Below, piece after piece: positions 1 through 9,704 of a DNA stretch of 64,000 nucleotides. The stretch lies in assembly GCF_001524445.2 (NCBI RefSeq), contig NZ_CP013417.1, positions 744,001-808,000 on the forward strand, given 5' to 3'. The notes under the pieces were generated by a model, which was given only the letters and a program-made list of their open reading frames with translations, was not told the origin of the DNA and searched no databases. Position numbers and translations under genes: made by a program. Position 1 is the first letter of the stretch, and each line of letters starts with the position of its first letter. Source of the DNA: Burkholderia savannae. Its GTDB lineage: Bacteria; Pseudomonadota; Gammaproteobacteria; Burkholderiales; Burkholderiaceae.

Positions 1-2
1 GG

Positions 3-851
3 CTGTATCCGATCACGCACGCCGTGTCGAAGCAGCTTCTGCCGGTCTACGACAAGCCGATGATCTATTACCCGCTGTCGACGCTGATGGTGGCGGGCAT
101 CCGCGACGTGCTGATCATCTCGACGCCGCAGGACACGCCTCGCTTCGAGGCGATGCTGGGCGACGGCAGCCAGTGGGGGATGAACATCCGCTATGCGGTG
201 CAGCCGTCGCCGGACGGGCTCGCGCAGGCGTTCATCATCGGCCGCGAATTCGTCGGCCGCGATCCGTCGACGCTGATTCTCGGCGACAACATCTTCTACG
301 GCCACGATCTCGCGAAGCAGCTCGACCGGGCGTCGGAGCAGGAATCGGGCGCGACGGTGTTCGCCTACCACGTGCACGATCCGGAGCGCTACGGCGTCGT
401 CGAGTTCGACCGCGATTTCCGCGCGCTGTCGATCGAGGAGAAGCCCGCGAAGCCGCGTTCGAACTACGCGGTGACGGGGCTGTACTTCTACGACGACCAG
501 GTGTGCGACATCGCGGCGGACATCAAGCCGTCCGCGCGCGGCGAGCTGGAGATCACCGACGTGAATTCCCGCTATCTCGCCGCGGGCGCGCTCAACGTCG
601 AAATCATGGGGCGCGGTTATGCGTGGCTCGATACGGGCACGCACGATTCGCTGATCGAAGCGGCGACGTTCATCGCGACGCTGCAAAAGCGCCAGGGGCT
701 CGTCGTCGCGTGTCCCGAGGAGATCGCGTACCGCCGGCAGTGGATCGACGCGGAGCAGGTGCTGAAGCTCGCGCAGCCGCTCGCGAAGAACGGCTACGGA
801 CAATATCTGAAACACATTCTCACGGATCAAGTTGCATGGCCATCCAAGTAA
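3..851 (+). CDS. rmlA: Glucose-1-phosphate thymidylyltransferase, 5' partial
   Basis: This enzyme joins glucose-1-phosphate to dTTP to give dTDP-glucose, the first step to dTDP-L-rhamnose, in the cytoplasm. The reading frame is already open at base 3 and reads [20 protein letters not shown], which is the usual RmlA segment just after the N-terminal GGSGTR nucleotide loop. The true start therefore lies before the window, and only about 15 residues seem to be missing. Further family marks are [11 protein letters not shown], the EEKP segment near residue 150 and the [10 protein letters not shown] stretch. It overlaps rmlC by 16 bases, so the two genes are almost certainly one transcript. GC is high, like the core genome. 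Confidence 0.95.
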   Translation: MYPITHAVSKQLLPVYDKPMIYYPLSTLMVAGIRDVLIISTPQDTPRFEAMLGDGSQWGMNIRYAVQPSPDGLAQAFIIGREFVGRDPSTLILGDNIFYGHDLAKQLDRASEQESGATVFAYHVHDPERYGVVEFDRDFRALSIEEKPAKPRSNYAVTGLYFYDDQVCDIAADIKPSARGELEITDVNSRYLAAGALNVEIMGRGYAWLDTGTHDSLIEAATFIATLQKRQGLVVACPEEIAYRRQWIDAEQVLKLAQPLAKNGYGQYLKHILTDQVAWPSK

Positions 852-1387
852 CGCCGACGGCGCTGCCTGAAGTCACGATCATCGAGCCGAAGGTGTTCGG
901 CGACGCGCGGGGCTTCTTCTTCGAAAGCTTCAACGCGCGGGAATTCGCCGAGCAGGTGGAGGCGGGCGTCGAGTTCGTCCAGGACAATCATTCGCGCTCG
1001 GCGAGGGGCGTGCTGCGCGGGCTGCACTATCAGATCCAGCATGCGCAGGGCAAGCTCGTGCGCGTGGTCGAAGGCGAAGTGTTCGATGTCGCGGTCGACA
1101 TCCGCAAGAGCTCGCCGAATTTCGGCAAATGGGTGGGCGTCGTGCTGTCGAGCGACAACCATCGGCAGTTGTGGGTGCCGCCCGGTTTCGCGCACGGCTT
1201 CGTCGTGCTGTCGGAGGCTGCGCAGTTCCTCTACAAGACGACCGATTACTGGTATCCCGAATTCGAGCGGAGCATCGTGTGGAACGATCCGGCGATCGGG
1301 ATCGAATGGCCGATCGATTTCGAGCCGCTGCTTGCGGCGAAGGATGCGGCGGGCAAGCTGCTTGCCGATGCCGAACATTACGCATGA
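836..1387 (+). CDS. rmlC: dTDP-4-dehydrorhamnose 3,5-epimerase
   Basis: The 183-residue product is a full-length RmlC that epimerises dTDP-4-keto-6-deoxyglucose at C3 and C5. Visible cupin-family marks are the [13 protein letters not shown] segment near residue 20, the [18 protein letters not shown] segment around residues 50-65 with its catalytic His, and PPGFAHGF near residue 120. The start at 836 (MAIQVTP) fits the family N-terminus; the frame is open further upstream only because it runs under rmlA. It overlaps the end of rmlA and ends 7 bases before rmlD. High GC throughout. Confidence 0.96.
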   Translation: MAIQVTPTALPEVTIIEPKVFGDARGFFFESFNAREFAEQVEAGVEFVQDNHSRSARGVLRGLHYQIQHAQGKLVRVVEGEVFDVAVDIRKSSPNFGKWVGVVLSSDNHRQLWVPPGFAHGFVVLSEAAQFLYKTTDYWYPEFERSIVWNDPAIGIEWPIDFEPLLAAKDAAGKLLADAEHYA

Positions 1388-1394
1388 GGTGGGC

Positions 1395-2291
1395 ATGACG
1401 GTACGCGAGCGGGTGATTCTGCTGACGGGAATCAACGGGCAGGTCGGTCACGAACTAGCTCGTAGTTTGCAAGGCCTGGGTCGAGTCGTCGCGTTTGATC
1501 GGTGCGAACTCGACTTGTCGGATCTGGACGCGACGCGTCGGGTCGTGAGGGACGTTGCACCTGACTGGATCGTGAATCCGGCGGCTTACACTGCGGTCGA
1601 CAAGGCGGAAGCAGACGTGGCTGCGGCAATGCGCCTGAATGCAGAGGTCCCCGGCTTGTTGGCCGAGGAAGCGAAGCGTCTCGGCGCCGCGCTCGTCCAT
1701 TACTCGACCGATTATGTATTCGATGGCACGAAGGTGGGTGCCTACGTCGAGGATGATCGCGTCAATCCGCAGAATGTTTACGGCAAGGGCAAACTGGCCG
1801 GCGAGCAGGCCGTCGTGGCTTCCGGCTGTCATCACTTGATTTTCCGCACAAGCTGGGTGTATGGAACCCGCGGTCGGAATTTTCTGCTCACGATGCTGCG
1901 ACTCGGGGCGGAGCGCGAGGAGTTGAGCGTCGTGGCCGACCAGTTTGGCGCGCCGACATGGTCGCGCACGATCGCGGAGTTGACCGCACATGTGCTCGCA
2001 CAATCGGTAGTAACAGGTGCCCAGCAAGTCGATTGGTGGGGAGAACGTTCCGGCGTATATCACCTTACGGCGGGAGGCGTGACATCCTGGCATGCGTTTG
2101 CCGAGGCGATCTTCGCATTTTCCGATTTGATGAATAAGCCGGTTGTGCGTGCGATTCTGTCGTCGTCCTACCCAACGCCGGCGGTGCGGCCGCTCAATTC
2201 CCAGCTTTCGAATCAAAGGTTGGCCGAGACTTTTGGCGTGTCTGCACCAGATTGGCGCGACGCGCTGCGACTATGCCTGGAAACGGATTGA
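1395..2291 (+). CDS. rmlD: dTDP-4-dehydrorhamnose reductase
   Basis: This short-chain-dehydrogenase-type reductase makes dTDP-L-rhamnose using NAD(P)H. The 298-residue product has the Rossmann loop LTGINGQVGHEL near residue 10, the STDYVFDG segment and the YGKGKLAGE (YxxxK) catalytic motif. The start at 1395 gives MTVRERVILLTG and follows rmlC by 7 bases. Base composition changes within the first 60 bases of the gene: GC is high up to about 1445 and clearly lower after it. That marks a possible recombination joint (see findings). The gene overlaps the next glycosyltransferase by 19 bases. Confidence 0.96.
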   Translation: MTVRERVILLTGINGQVGHELARSLQGLGRVVAFDRCELDLSDLDATRRVVRDVAPDWIVNPAAYTAVDKAEADVAAAMRLNAEVPGLLAEEAKRLGAALVHYSTDYVFDGTKVGAYVEDDRVNPQNVYGKGKLAGEQAVVASGCHHLIFRTSWVYGTRGRNFLLTMLRLGAEREELSVVADQFGAPTWSRTIAELTAHVLAQSVVTGAQQVDWWGERSGVYHLTAGGVTSWHAFAEAIFAFSDLMNKPVVRAILSSSYPTPAVRPLNSQLSNQRLAETFGVSAPDWRDALRLCLETD

Positions 2292-3196
2292 GCGACGCTG
2301 TCGGTGATTGGCCGCGTACTGGTGCGGTGATCGTTTTTTTTCATCCCGACGAAGTATGCATTGCGAGGGCCAATCGTCTTGCTAACGCGATGCATTGTGT
2401 GGTCGTCGACAATACGCCCGTCGCCCGGAAGCGCGATGCAATTGGCTTGTCCGAGTCGATCGAGTACGTGGCGAACGGCGAGAATCTGGGCATTGCAGCC
2501 GCGCTGAACCGAGGTGTCGGCGCACTGATTCGCGGCGGTTTCGAGATAGCTATTCTTTTCGACCAGGACAGCGATCCGCCGATGAACCTGCTCTCGGAGT
2601 TGCCGCGCGTCTTGATGGGCACGAATGCTACGGGTCTGCAGGTGGCGCTTGCCGGTCCGGCTTACGAGGATCGCCGGTTGCGCGGCGTCGCGCCGTTCGT
2701 TCGCTTCGGGTGGGGCAAGCTCAAGCGTATTCCGCCCGTCGGCGATGTGCCCATTGATGTCGACTTTCTCATCACGTCGGGCTCTTGCATCAATCTTGCT
2801 TGCTGGTCGGACATTGGCGTGATGGACGAAGCACTATTCATTGATTTCGTCGATCTCGAATGGTGCGTGCGAGCCAAGCAAAAGGGGTATCGGGTCGTCG
2901 GAGTGCCATGGCTTCGGATGACTCATGAACTCGGCGGTGAGCCGGTTCGCGTGCTGGGCCGCGCCTATCCGATGCACGGACCGTTGCGGCACTATTACCA
3001 GTTCCGCAACGTGGTCGCATTAGTCAAGCGGGCGTCGATGCCGCTGACGTGGAAGACGACGGAACTCGTCAAGTTGCCGGTCCGTCTGCTGGTTTACTGC
3101 TTTTTTCCCACCGATAGGAAAGCACACCTGAAGATGGCATGGCGCGGCATTGTTGACGGTTGGCGCGGCCGACTCGGAGCGTACCGCGCCCATTGA
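2273..3196 (+). CDS. Family 2 glycosyltransferase (rhamnosyltransferase-like)
   Basis: The product is about 307 residues and resembles family GT2 rhamnosyltransferases that add sugar to O-antigen from a nucleotide donor in the cytoplasm. It has the early VDNTP segment, the LGIAAALNRGV segment, the DQDSDPP metal/nucleotide motif near residue 95, and FIDFVDLEWCVRAKQKGYRV in the acceptor half. There is no membrane segment. The ATG at 2273 overlaps the end of rmlD; an upstream TTG at 2252 is possible but less likely. It is the last gene of the plus-strand rml group and converges on the long glycosyltransferase gene that ends at 3227. The substrate is not readable from sequence. Confidence 0.85.
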   Translation: MPGNGLSDAVGDWPRTGAVIVFFHPDEVCIARANRLANAMHCVVVDNTPVARKRDAIGLSESIEYVANGENLGIAAALNRGVGALIRGGFEIAILFDQDSDPPMNLLSELPRVLMGTNATGLQVALAGPAYEDRRLRGVAPFVRFGWGKLKRIPPVGDVPIDVDFLITSGSCINLACWSDIGVMDEALFIDFVDLEWCVRAKQKGYRVVGVPWLRMTHELGGEPVRVLGRAYPMHGPLRHYYQFRNVVALVKRASMPLTWKTTELVKLPVRLLVYCFFPTDRKAHLKMAWRGIVDGWRGRLGAYRAH

Positions 3197-3226
3197 TTTT
3201 CTCGAGAATCGACTGACCGACGCAGT

Positions 3227-5395
3227 TCAGTCGAACATGCGCACGCGCGGCGGATCGGCGAGCGTGAAGGGTAAAACGTCAGTGCCTAGCGATAGATTCG
3301 GGTTGTAGGCAGGATCGCGTTCGAGCGCGGCCCCCCAGCGTTGCTCCATCCAGTCGACTTCCCTTGCAAAGCGTGCGTACTTCTCCGGCGCCATGTCAGA
3401 GCCGCGCGTCGCCGATTCGTGGTGATAGAGCTCGGCGTAAGGCGTCCACACGTTTGCGTAACCTGCTTCGCGAACCCGCAAGCAGAAGTCGACATCATTA
3501 AATGCGACGGCGAGTTCCTCGTTCATCCCGCCGACTTCGTCGAATACAGACTTTCGAATCACGAGGCAGGCGGCGGTGACCGCAGACAGATTCTGCATCG
3601 TCACTGCACGATTGAAATATCCGAGATGCCCACGCCTCAACATGTGATGCATATGACCAGCGATGCCGCCGAGGCCGAGCAGAACACCGCCGTGCTGGAG
3701 CACGTCGTTCGGATACCAGAGCGCAGCGCCGACCGCGCCGTTGCCAGGCTGTGACGCGAGGCCCACCATCTCATCAAGCCAATCGGGCGAGATAACCTCG
3801 GTATCGTTGTTCAGCAGGCAGAGATAGGCACCGGTCGACACGGCCGCCGCGCGATTGTTCAACGCGGAAAAGTTGAATGGTGAATCGTCGCGCAGAATCC
3901 GGACGTTCGGCCGCTGTCCGATTTCGGCGAAGTACGCGAGCGTTTCGTTTTCGAAACTGCCGTTATCGACAACAATGATCTCATAGTTGGGGTAGAGCGT
4001 TTTTTGCAGGACGCTGTCAATGCACTGCCGCACGAGGGCGACGCCATCCCGAGTCGGAATGACGATCGAAACTCGTGGCGCTGGGCTTGGAATCGTATAG
4101 CGAATACGCAGGATGCCGAGCGAATCGAATGGCTGTTCGACCGTGGCCGCAATGCTGGTCCGCTTCAGATGCTCGTCGACGGCGCGAAGCGCCGCTTGCG
4201 CTGCGTAGGGTTTTGCGTCACGGGTCCCGGCGGTACTGCTCGGCGTGATCCGCCAGTGATAGAGCACATGCGGAATATGGACCACCGTGGCGTGCCCGGC
4301 GATTTCGACACATCGCCACGCCAGGTCGTAATCCTGGCTGCCCTCGAAGCCCGGGCGAAAGCCGCCTGCGGCTTTGACCAGCGCCGTCTCGATGACGCCG
4401 AGGTGAGAGAACATGTTCTGCGTCGCAAACATCGCCGGATTCCAATCGCTCTTGAAATACGGCATCGTCCGCTTGCCGTCCTCGGTGAGCTTATCCTCGT
4501 CGCTATAGAACATGCGTGCGTCGGGGTGGCGATTCATGTATTGGGCGACGACGAACAGCGCATGGGCGGGCAGGATGTCATCGTGATCGAGCAGCGCAAT
4601 GTACTCGCCTGTCGCAAGCGTCAGCGCACTGTTGCTGGCTTCAGAGATATGGCCGTTCGTTTCGCGGAACACGGCCTTGATTCGCACATCTTCGGCTTGG
4701 TGCTGGCGGATGATCCGACCAGGCGCGTCACTTGTCGACGCGTCGTCGGCAAGGCAAAGTTCCCAGTGCGGATAGATTTGTGTGCGCACCGACCGGATCA
4801 TCGCGTCCAGCAGCGACGGGTCGCTGTTGTATGTCGGCACGACGATCGAAATCACCGGTTTGCGCTTGAAGGCCTGCATCAGCATCTGTGCTTCCAGGCG
4901 CTGCGCATCACCGAGCGTGTCGTATTTGTCGATCCATGCGTGATAGACAGCTTCGGACGGCGGGGCGTCAGCAAATCCCATGCCGCCGCGCAAACGTCGA
5001 AGGCGAGCGAAAAAGCCACCAAGGCCTTCGCGGCGAAGCGCTTTGCCGTAGTACATGAACGCGCCCGCATAATTCCCCTGAACGTTTGCTTGCCGCTGAA
5101 TTGTCTCGCTGACGATGCGCACGATTCGCGCGACGGCCGCGATCTGCCTCAATGGTGCGGTGATGCGCCAGGATACGGATTGGCGCAGCGTAGCCAATTC
5201 GCGTTCCAATTGCTCGCGTTTGCTTTCCGCCGACAGGTGGCGCACGAGGTCCGCGCGAAGGGTGACGAGTTCGTGCTCGAGTTCGGCGATGCGTTGAATT
5301 GCATTGCTTCGTTCAGGCTCGTGCTCAGCGCCCGCACGCGTATCGCTATGAGTTGGCGCGGTGGCCTGGAGATTGGAAGGTTGGCCGGATGTCAT
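3227..5395 (-). CDS. Double-domain GT2 glycosyltransferase with coiled-coil N-terminus
   Basis: This 722-residue protein carries two GT2 catalytic domains. The first spans about residues 180-400 (ISIVVPTYNSD, LLDHDD metal motif, YSDEDKL) and the second about 445-690 (VSIVIPTRDGV, LLNNDTEV). Residues about 30-75 form a predicted coiled coil (RIAELEHELVTLRADL). Such tandem GT2 enzymes often build two linkages of a repeat unit, or alternate linkages; that role here is inference. The ATG at 5395 is the first in frame. The gene is last in a minus-strand group wzm-wzt-this gene, with a 57-base gap after wzt. Confidence 0.88.
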   Translation of the reverse strand: MTSGQPSNLQATAPTHSDTRAGAEHEPERSNAIQRIAELEHELVTLRADLVRHLSAESKREQLERELATLRQSVSWRITAPLRQIAAVARIVRIVSETIQRQANVQGNYAGAFMYYGKALRREGLGGFFARLRRLRGGMGFADAPPSEAVYHAWIDKYDTLGDAQRLEAQMLMQAFKRKPVISIVVPTYNSDPSLLDAMIRSVRTQIYPHWELCLADDASTSDAPGRIIRQHQAEDVRIKAVFRETNGHISEASNSALTLATGEYIALLDHDDILPAHALFVVAQYMNRHPDARMFYSDEDKLTEDGKRTMPYFKSDWNPAMFATQNMFSHLGVIETALVKAAGGFRPGFEGSQDYDLAWRCVEIAGHATVVHIPHVLYHWRITPSSTAGTRDAKPYAAQAALRAVDEHLKRTSIAATVEQPFDSLGILRIRYTIPSPAPRVSIVIPTRDGVALVRQCIDSVLQKTLYPNYEIIVVDNGSFENETLAYFAEIGQRPNVRILRDDSPFNFSALNNRAAAVSTGAYLCLLNNDTEVISPDWLDEMVGLASQPGNGAVGAALWYPNDVLQHGGVLLGLGGIAGHMHHMLRRGHLGYFNRAVTMQNLSAVTAACLVIRKSVFDEVGGMNEELAVAFNDVDFCLRVREAGYANVWTPYAELYHHESATRGSDMAPEKYARFAREVDWMEQRWGAALERDPAYNPNLSLGTDVLPFTLADPPRVRMFD

Positions 5396-5452
5396 GTATG
5401 TTGGGCTGCATACGCAAGTCGAGTTGGACGGAGCGCTTCGCCGCCGCGCCGC

Positions 5453-6880
5453 TCAAATTTCCCCAGCGGACTCGCGAACGTAGAGATCGATGCGGCTCAT
5501 CGGTACGCCGATGAGGCCGGTCGCCACGCGGGACGCTTCGGACTTCACGATCAAAGCGTCGTGAATGCAATCGGCGACCTCGATTGGCCCGTTTTTGCAG
5601 GTCGTGCAGAAAACGGAGAATGCGTATTCGCCAGGAGGCAGAATCGGCATGTCGAACCGAAACTCGGCCATGATCGCGGGGCTCGCGTGTGCGTCAGCCT
5701 CGTCCGCAACCTGTGCGAACGAAGTGTCGTCGCCGAAAAGCGGTTCGCCGAGCCTATCTTTGACAAAAAACGCAATGGTGGGCGTTGAGCCGCAGTTGGG
5801 GCGTCGTACGAGGATACGAAGCACGACGTGCTCGCTGCCGATTACCCACGCGATAGGCGCGCCGTTTTCGTTGGTCAGGTGTGCCGATTCGATAAGCTCG
5901 CGAGTGCGGTGGATGGGAAGCGTATGCGGATCGATGCATATCCCTGTGTTTTGCGGGACAGGGACTGTTTTGCGCAACGGAAAAAGCAGCCGTTGATCCG
6001 CCGTCGCGATGTCCGAGTCGCGCTCGGCCTGATCAACCGACGCCTTCGCGCTCACTTTCTCGTCATGCTGCCATGTGACGCCTTCGCCTTGCTGCTGCTT
6101 GTAGAACGCCTCGAAGTAGTGAGTGCATACTGCCTTGGCGCTACCCGATTCAAGTATCTGACCGCGATCGAGCCAAATGACGCGGTCGCACAACCCGCGG
6201 ATCGCCGACGCGTCGTGACTCACGAAGAGTACCGTTCCGGTTTGCTGGAAACGCCGCAGAAAGCGCATGCACTTCTGGGTGAAGAAGGCATCGCCGACCG
6301 CCAACGCTTCGTCGACGACGAGAATGTCGGCGTCGACGTGCGCGATCACCGCGAACGCGAGGCGCACGAACATGCCGCTCGAATAAATCTTGACCGGTTG
6401 ATCGATGAAGTGTCCGATGTCGGCGAACGCGATGATGTCTTCGACGCGGGCGTCGATCTGCTCACGCGTCAACCCGTGAAGCTGGCCGTTGATGTAGATA
6501 TTCTCGCGGCCCGTATATTCGGCGTCGAAGCCGGAGCCGAGTTCCAGCAACGCGGCAATGCGACCATTCGTGCGCACGTCGCCTGTCGTTGGCGCGAGCG
6601 TTCCGCACACGATCTGTAGCAGAGTACTCTTGCCGGAGCCGTTGCGTCCGATGATCCCAACCGTTTCGCCACGGGCGATCTCGAAGTCGACGTCCTTGAG
6701 TGCCCAGAACATGCGAACGCAAGATCGTGCGTGCGTGAGCAGCCTGCGCCTTAGCGTGGCTAGCGGCGCGATGCCGCCCAGCAATCCGTAGACGCTTCGC
6801 TTCAGGCGATCGGCCGGCTTGTTGTACGACTCGAAACCCTTGCTCAGCGAAGTAGCGCGGATGACGACTTCAGATGACAT
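5453..6880 (-). CDS. wzt: O-antigen ABC transporter ATPase with C-terminal glycan-binding domain (copy 1)
   Basis: This 475-residue ATPase powers export of finished polysaccharide across the inner membrane with Wzm. The nucleotide-binding half has Walker A GRNGSGKST, the YSSGMFVRLAF signature and Walker B ILVVDEALAVGD. From about residue 260 an extra domain follows, ending GLIGVPMSRIDLYV, like the Wzt C-terminal domain that recognises the chain end in characterised systems. I place the start at 6880 (MSSEVVIRATSLSKGF) because it overlaps the wzm stop by 11 bases; an upstream in-frame ATG at 6916 lies inside wzm. A second Wzt gene at 8210 is closely similar in the ATPase half. Confidence 0.92.
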   Translation of the reverse strand: MSSEVVIRATSLSKGFESYNKPADRLKRSVYGLLGGIAPLATLRRRLLTHARSCVRMFWALKDVDFEIARGETVGIIGRNGSGKSTLLQIVCGTLAPTTGDVRTNGRIAALLELGSGFDAEYTGRENIYINGQLHGLTREQIDARVEDIIAFADIGHFIDQPVKIYSSGMFVRLAFAVIAHVDADILVVDEALAVGDAFFTQKCMRFLRRFQQTGTVLFVSHDASAIRGLCDRVIWLDRGQILESGSAKAVCTHYFEAFYKQQQGEGVTWQHDEKVSAKASVDQAERDSDIATADQRLLFPLRKTVPVPQNTGICIDPHTLPIHRTRELIESAHLTNENGAPIAWVIGSEHVVLRILVRRPNCGSTPTIAFFVKDRLGEPLFGDDTSFAQVADEADAHASPAIMAEFRFDMPILPPGEYAFSVFCTTCKNGPIEVADCIHDALIVKSEASRVATGLIGVPMSRIDLYVRESAGEI

Positions 6881-7694
6881 CTGCAAAGCCCCTGCGGGTT
6901 TTTTGGAACCAGGCAAATCCGATCCAGGCGATGATTGCCGCCATCACCGAATAAGAAATCCAGTGATTCCAGTCGATCATGCGACCCCAGACGAGCACAT
7001 CGCGACTTTGCTCGATCGGGAACGTCATGGGATTTAAATAGACGAATCCTCGAAACCGCTCCGGCAGAGAGGAAACCGGAAAGAAAACCGGTGACAGGAA
7101 CATCAGCGCGGTGATGGCGATGCCGACCGTTTGGCCGATGTCGCGCAAATAGACCCCCGTCGCGGCAAGCATCCAGCTCACGCCCATGATGAAGACGCAA
7201 AGGGGGGCGAGGACGATTGGAAACAGCAAGGCGGTTGTGGGTACGGTGCCAACGATGAACCATTCGGCAACGAGGAGAATGAGCACGCTGACGCAGAGGT
7301 GGAACAAAGCTGACAGTAGAGTCACACATGGCAGGACTTCGAGCGGAAACACGATTTTCTTGACGAAGTTCGTATTCGACAGGATCTGCGACGGCGCACG
7401 GTTGATGCATTCCGAGAACAGGTTGAACATGATCATGCCGGCGAATAGTACGACTGCGAACTCGCCTTTCGACGCGCTGTGCGCGGAATCGCTCCAGCGC
7501 GACTTGAAGACCTCGCTGAACACGAATGTATAGACGCTTAGCATCATGATCGGCGTGAGCAACGACCAGAGTATGCCGAGGAACGATCCTTTGTAGCGTC
7601 CGACGGCGTCGCGCCGTGCAAGATCGAACATCAGACGCCGGTTCTTCACCAGCGATGCGGCGAGGTATCGCGGCGAAACGCTAAAGCTTTGCAT
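6870..7694 (-). CDS. wzm: O-antigen ABC transporter permease
   Basis: The 274-residue protein is an ABC-2 type permease with about six hydrophobic segments. It forms the membrane channel that moves lipid-linked polysaccharide outward. The N-terminal amphipathic part (DLARRDAVGRYKGSFLGILW) and the conserved second half (LYVNPMTFPI-like, here YLNPMTFPIEQSRDVL) are typical of Wzm/KpsM proteins. It is the only permease in the locus although two Wzt ATPases are present. The start ATG at 7694 opens a minus-strand group that includes wzt copy 1. Confidence 0.94.
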   Translation of the reverse strand: MQSFSVSPRYLAASLVKNRRLMFDLARRDAVGRYKGSFLGILWSLLTPIMMLSVYTFVFSEVFKSRWSDSAHSASKGEFAVVLFAGMIMFNLFSECINRAPSQILSNTNFVKKIVFPLEVLPCVTLLSALFHLCVSVLILLVAEWFIVGTVPTTALLFPIVLAPLCVFIMGVSWMLAATGVYLRDIGQTVGIAITALMFLSPVFFPVSSLPERFRGFVYLNPMTFPIEQSRDVLVWGRMIDWNHWISYSVMAAIIAWIGFAWFQKTRRGFADVI

Positions 7695-8209
7695 AGATTC
7701 GATTGGCTATCTCAGCGGAAATGACAAAGGATGTCGGGCATTTAAGCGATCGGCGCGACGGCTGGTCGCAACTTCGCGGGCATGGAGCAAGGGCGCCGGC
7801 ATCTGTGTTGACTATCTCGAGGCGGCGTTGCGGGGCGAGGGCTCACTCGGCACGCGCAATTATCTCACACTGGATTTGCAGTTGATCGGGCGGGGCTTCG
7901 ACACTGTTTGTGTCGAAGTGTAAATGCTGAAATCGGTTGCGCATGCCGGAGGGGCCGGATTGTGCACCGACGTGGCAATGTCACAGTCGCAATAGCCCGT
8001 GGGATTTGGATGCCCGGCGCGTAGCCGCGAGCAGCGAACGAGGCCTACGCAGAATTTCCCATATTGTGAAATGGAGAAACGAGGTAGAATCACGGCCTAT
8101 TTGCCATCGGCGTCGTTTCCCACGGCCGAAGCGTCACCTTTCGCGGGCGAGCATGTCGCACTCGGTTCGCCTTGCGACGCGCGAAGCCGCCTCGGGACCA
8201 ACAGTTTAC
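7695..8209. other. Divergent intergenic region between wzm and second wzt
   Basis: About 515 bases lie between the divergent starts of wzm and wzt copy 2. No reading frame here looks coding. It must hold promoters for both directions. A candidate sigma-70-like element is listed separately. Confidence 0.6.
8064..8090 (+). promoter_or_regulatory. Candidate sigma-70-like promoter for wzt copy 2
   Basis: TTGTGA (8064-8069) and TAGAAT (8085-8090) are separated by 15 bases in an AT-richer patch about 120 bases before the wzt start. The spacer is shorter than the ideal 17, so this is a weak call. Confidence 0.3.
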
Positions 8210-9586
8210 ATGCCTGAAAACATAGCAATCGAAGCTATCCAGATCAGCAAGGGGTTCGCGTCATACGAACGGCCTGCCGATCGGCTGAAAAGAAGTGTGC
8301 TTGGAGCCGCAGCCAGGTTCGCGCCGAATGCGGCCGCGCGCAGTGCGGCACATCGCCGTGCGGACACGCTTTCAAACATGTTTTGGGCACTGCGCGACGT
8401 GAGCTTTTCCGTGGCCGCAGGCGAGACGGTCGGCATCATCGGTCGCAATGGCTCGGGCAAGAGCACGCTTTTGCAGATCGTGTGCGGGACGCTGGCGCCG
8501 ACGGCAGGAGACATCGTGGTTCGCGGAAAGGTGGCTGCGCTCCTCGAACTCGGCTCCGGCTTCGACGTCGAATACACGGGCCGCGAGAACATCTATCTGA
8601 ACGCGCAGTTGTACGGGCTGTCGCGTCAGCAGATCGACGAGCGCTACGATTCGATCGTGGCGTTCGCCGACATTGGCGACTTCATCGATCAACCGGTCAA
8701 GACCTATTCGAGTGGCATGTTCGTGCGCTTGGCGTTCGCAGTGATTGCACACGTCGATGCGGACATCCTGATCATCGACGAGGCGCTTGCCGTGGGCGAC
8801 GCCTTCTTCAATCAGAAGTGTTACCGGTTTCTTCATGTCTTCAAGAAGCACGGAACCATTCTGTTCGTCAGCCATGATACGTCGACGATCAAGAAACTGT
8901 GCTCGAAGGTAATCTGGATCGATAGCGGACGAATCGTTGCCGAGGGCGACCCTGCTGAAGTCTGTACTGCGTACTTGGAGGCGCGACATGGGGCGTCGAG
9001 TGCGCGGACTGCCAGCGGTGTGCAGCGTGTCGAGCCGAAGCAGGTGCCCGCTGCGCACGACCAGCGTCGAGACATCATTAATGCATCGCCGCTGCGCAAT
9101 GACATTCAGGTGCTGCCATTCGATCACCATGCACGGGCGTTCGGCTCCGGCGGCGCGCAGATTGTCGACGTCTCGTTCGTCGATGGCGAGAAGCGGCGGC
9201 TCGAGTGGATCGTCGGTGGCGAGGCCGTGACGTTGCGCGTCGCCATCAAGGTGGACGATGCACTCGTGTCGCCCATCGTTGGCTTCTTTCTGAAGAATGA
9301 GCGGGGGCAGGAACTGATCGGAGATAATACCTACGCGAGTTACGCAGACAGGCCGGTTCGCTGTGACGGGGACACTACGCTTTGCGCGGAGTTTTCGTTC
9401 TTGATGCCCGTCTTGCCCGTAGGGCGTTTCTCGATCAATGTGGCCGTGGCGGAAGGCACGCAATACGATCACATCCAACTCCATTGGATTCATGATGCGC
9501 TGCCGCTCGACGTGCATACGTCGAGGGTCAGGCACGCGCTCGTCGGTGTGCCGATGGTGCACGTCGAAGTTTCGCCGGCATCGTAG
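8210..9586 (+). CDS. wzt: O-antigen ABC transporter ATPase with C-terminal glycan-binding domain (copy 2)
   Basis: This 458-residue ATPase is a paralogue of the one at 5453-6880. The nucleotide-binding half is nearly the same (GRNGSGKST Walker A, LIIDEALAVGD Walker B, YSSGMFVRLAF signature). The C-terminal domain, from about residue 310, keeps the family endings (HDALPLDV, ALVGVPMVHVEV) but differs much more, so it may recognise a different glycan terminus. I chose the ATG at 8210 (MPENIAIEAIQISKGF) by alignment with the other copy; an ATG at 8153 in the same frame would add 19 residues. It heads the plus-strand group that continues into the methyltransferase fusion. Confidence 0.92.
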   Translation: MPENIAIEAIQISKGFASYERPADRLKRSVLGAAARFAPNAAARSAAHRRADTLSNMFWALRDVSFSVAAGETVGIIGRNGSGKSTLLQIVCGTLAPTAGDIVVRGKVAALLELGSGFDVEYTGRENIYLNAQLYGLSRQQIDERYDSIVAFADIGDFIDQPVKTYSSGMFVRLAFAVIAHVDADILIIDEALAVGDAFFNQKCYRFLHVFKKHGTILFVSHDTSTIKKLCSKVIWIDSGRIVAEGDPAEVCTAYLEARHGASSARTASGVQRVEPKQVPAAHDQRRDIINASPLRNDIQVLPFDHHARAFGSGGAQIVDVSFVDGEKRRLEWIVGGEAVTLRVAIKVDDALVSPIVGFFLKNERGQELIGDNTYASYADRPVRCDGDTTLCAEFSFLMPVLPVGRFSINVAVAEGTQYDHIQLHWIHDALPLDVHTSRVRHALVGVPMVHVEVSPAS

Positions 9587-9704
9587 TGACGGGCGGATCC
9601 GATCGCGTCGCGTGATTGTCGCCGCTACCAGCGGAGGACGGCGGAGCAAATAATGAGATCAGTTCATCCAGGCTACGCCAGTTAGTAGAGCAGGATTTTT
9701 CAAC

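Noticed and set aside
4004..5788. A 594-codon plus-strand frame
   Set aside because: It spans antisense to a glycosyltransferase and a wzt gene and shows no family features.
7695..8209. Extra N-terminal coding sequence for wzt copy 2 (frame open from 7937)
   Set aside because: Alignment with wzt copy 1 places the start at 8210. The upstream residues are Arg-rich and unlike the family.
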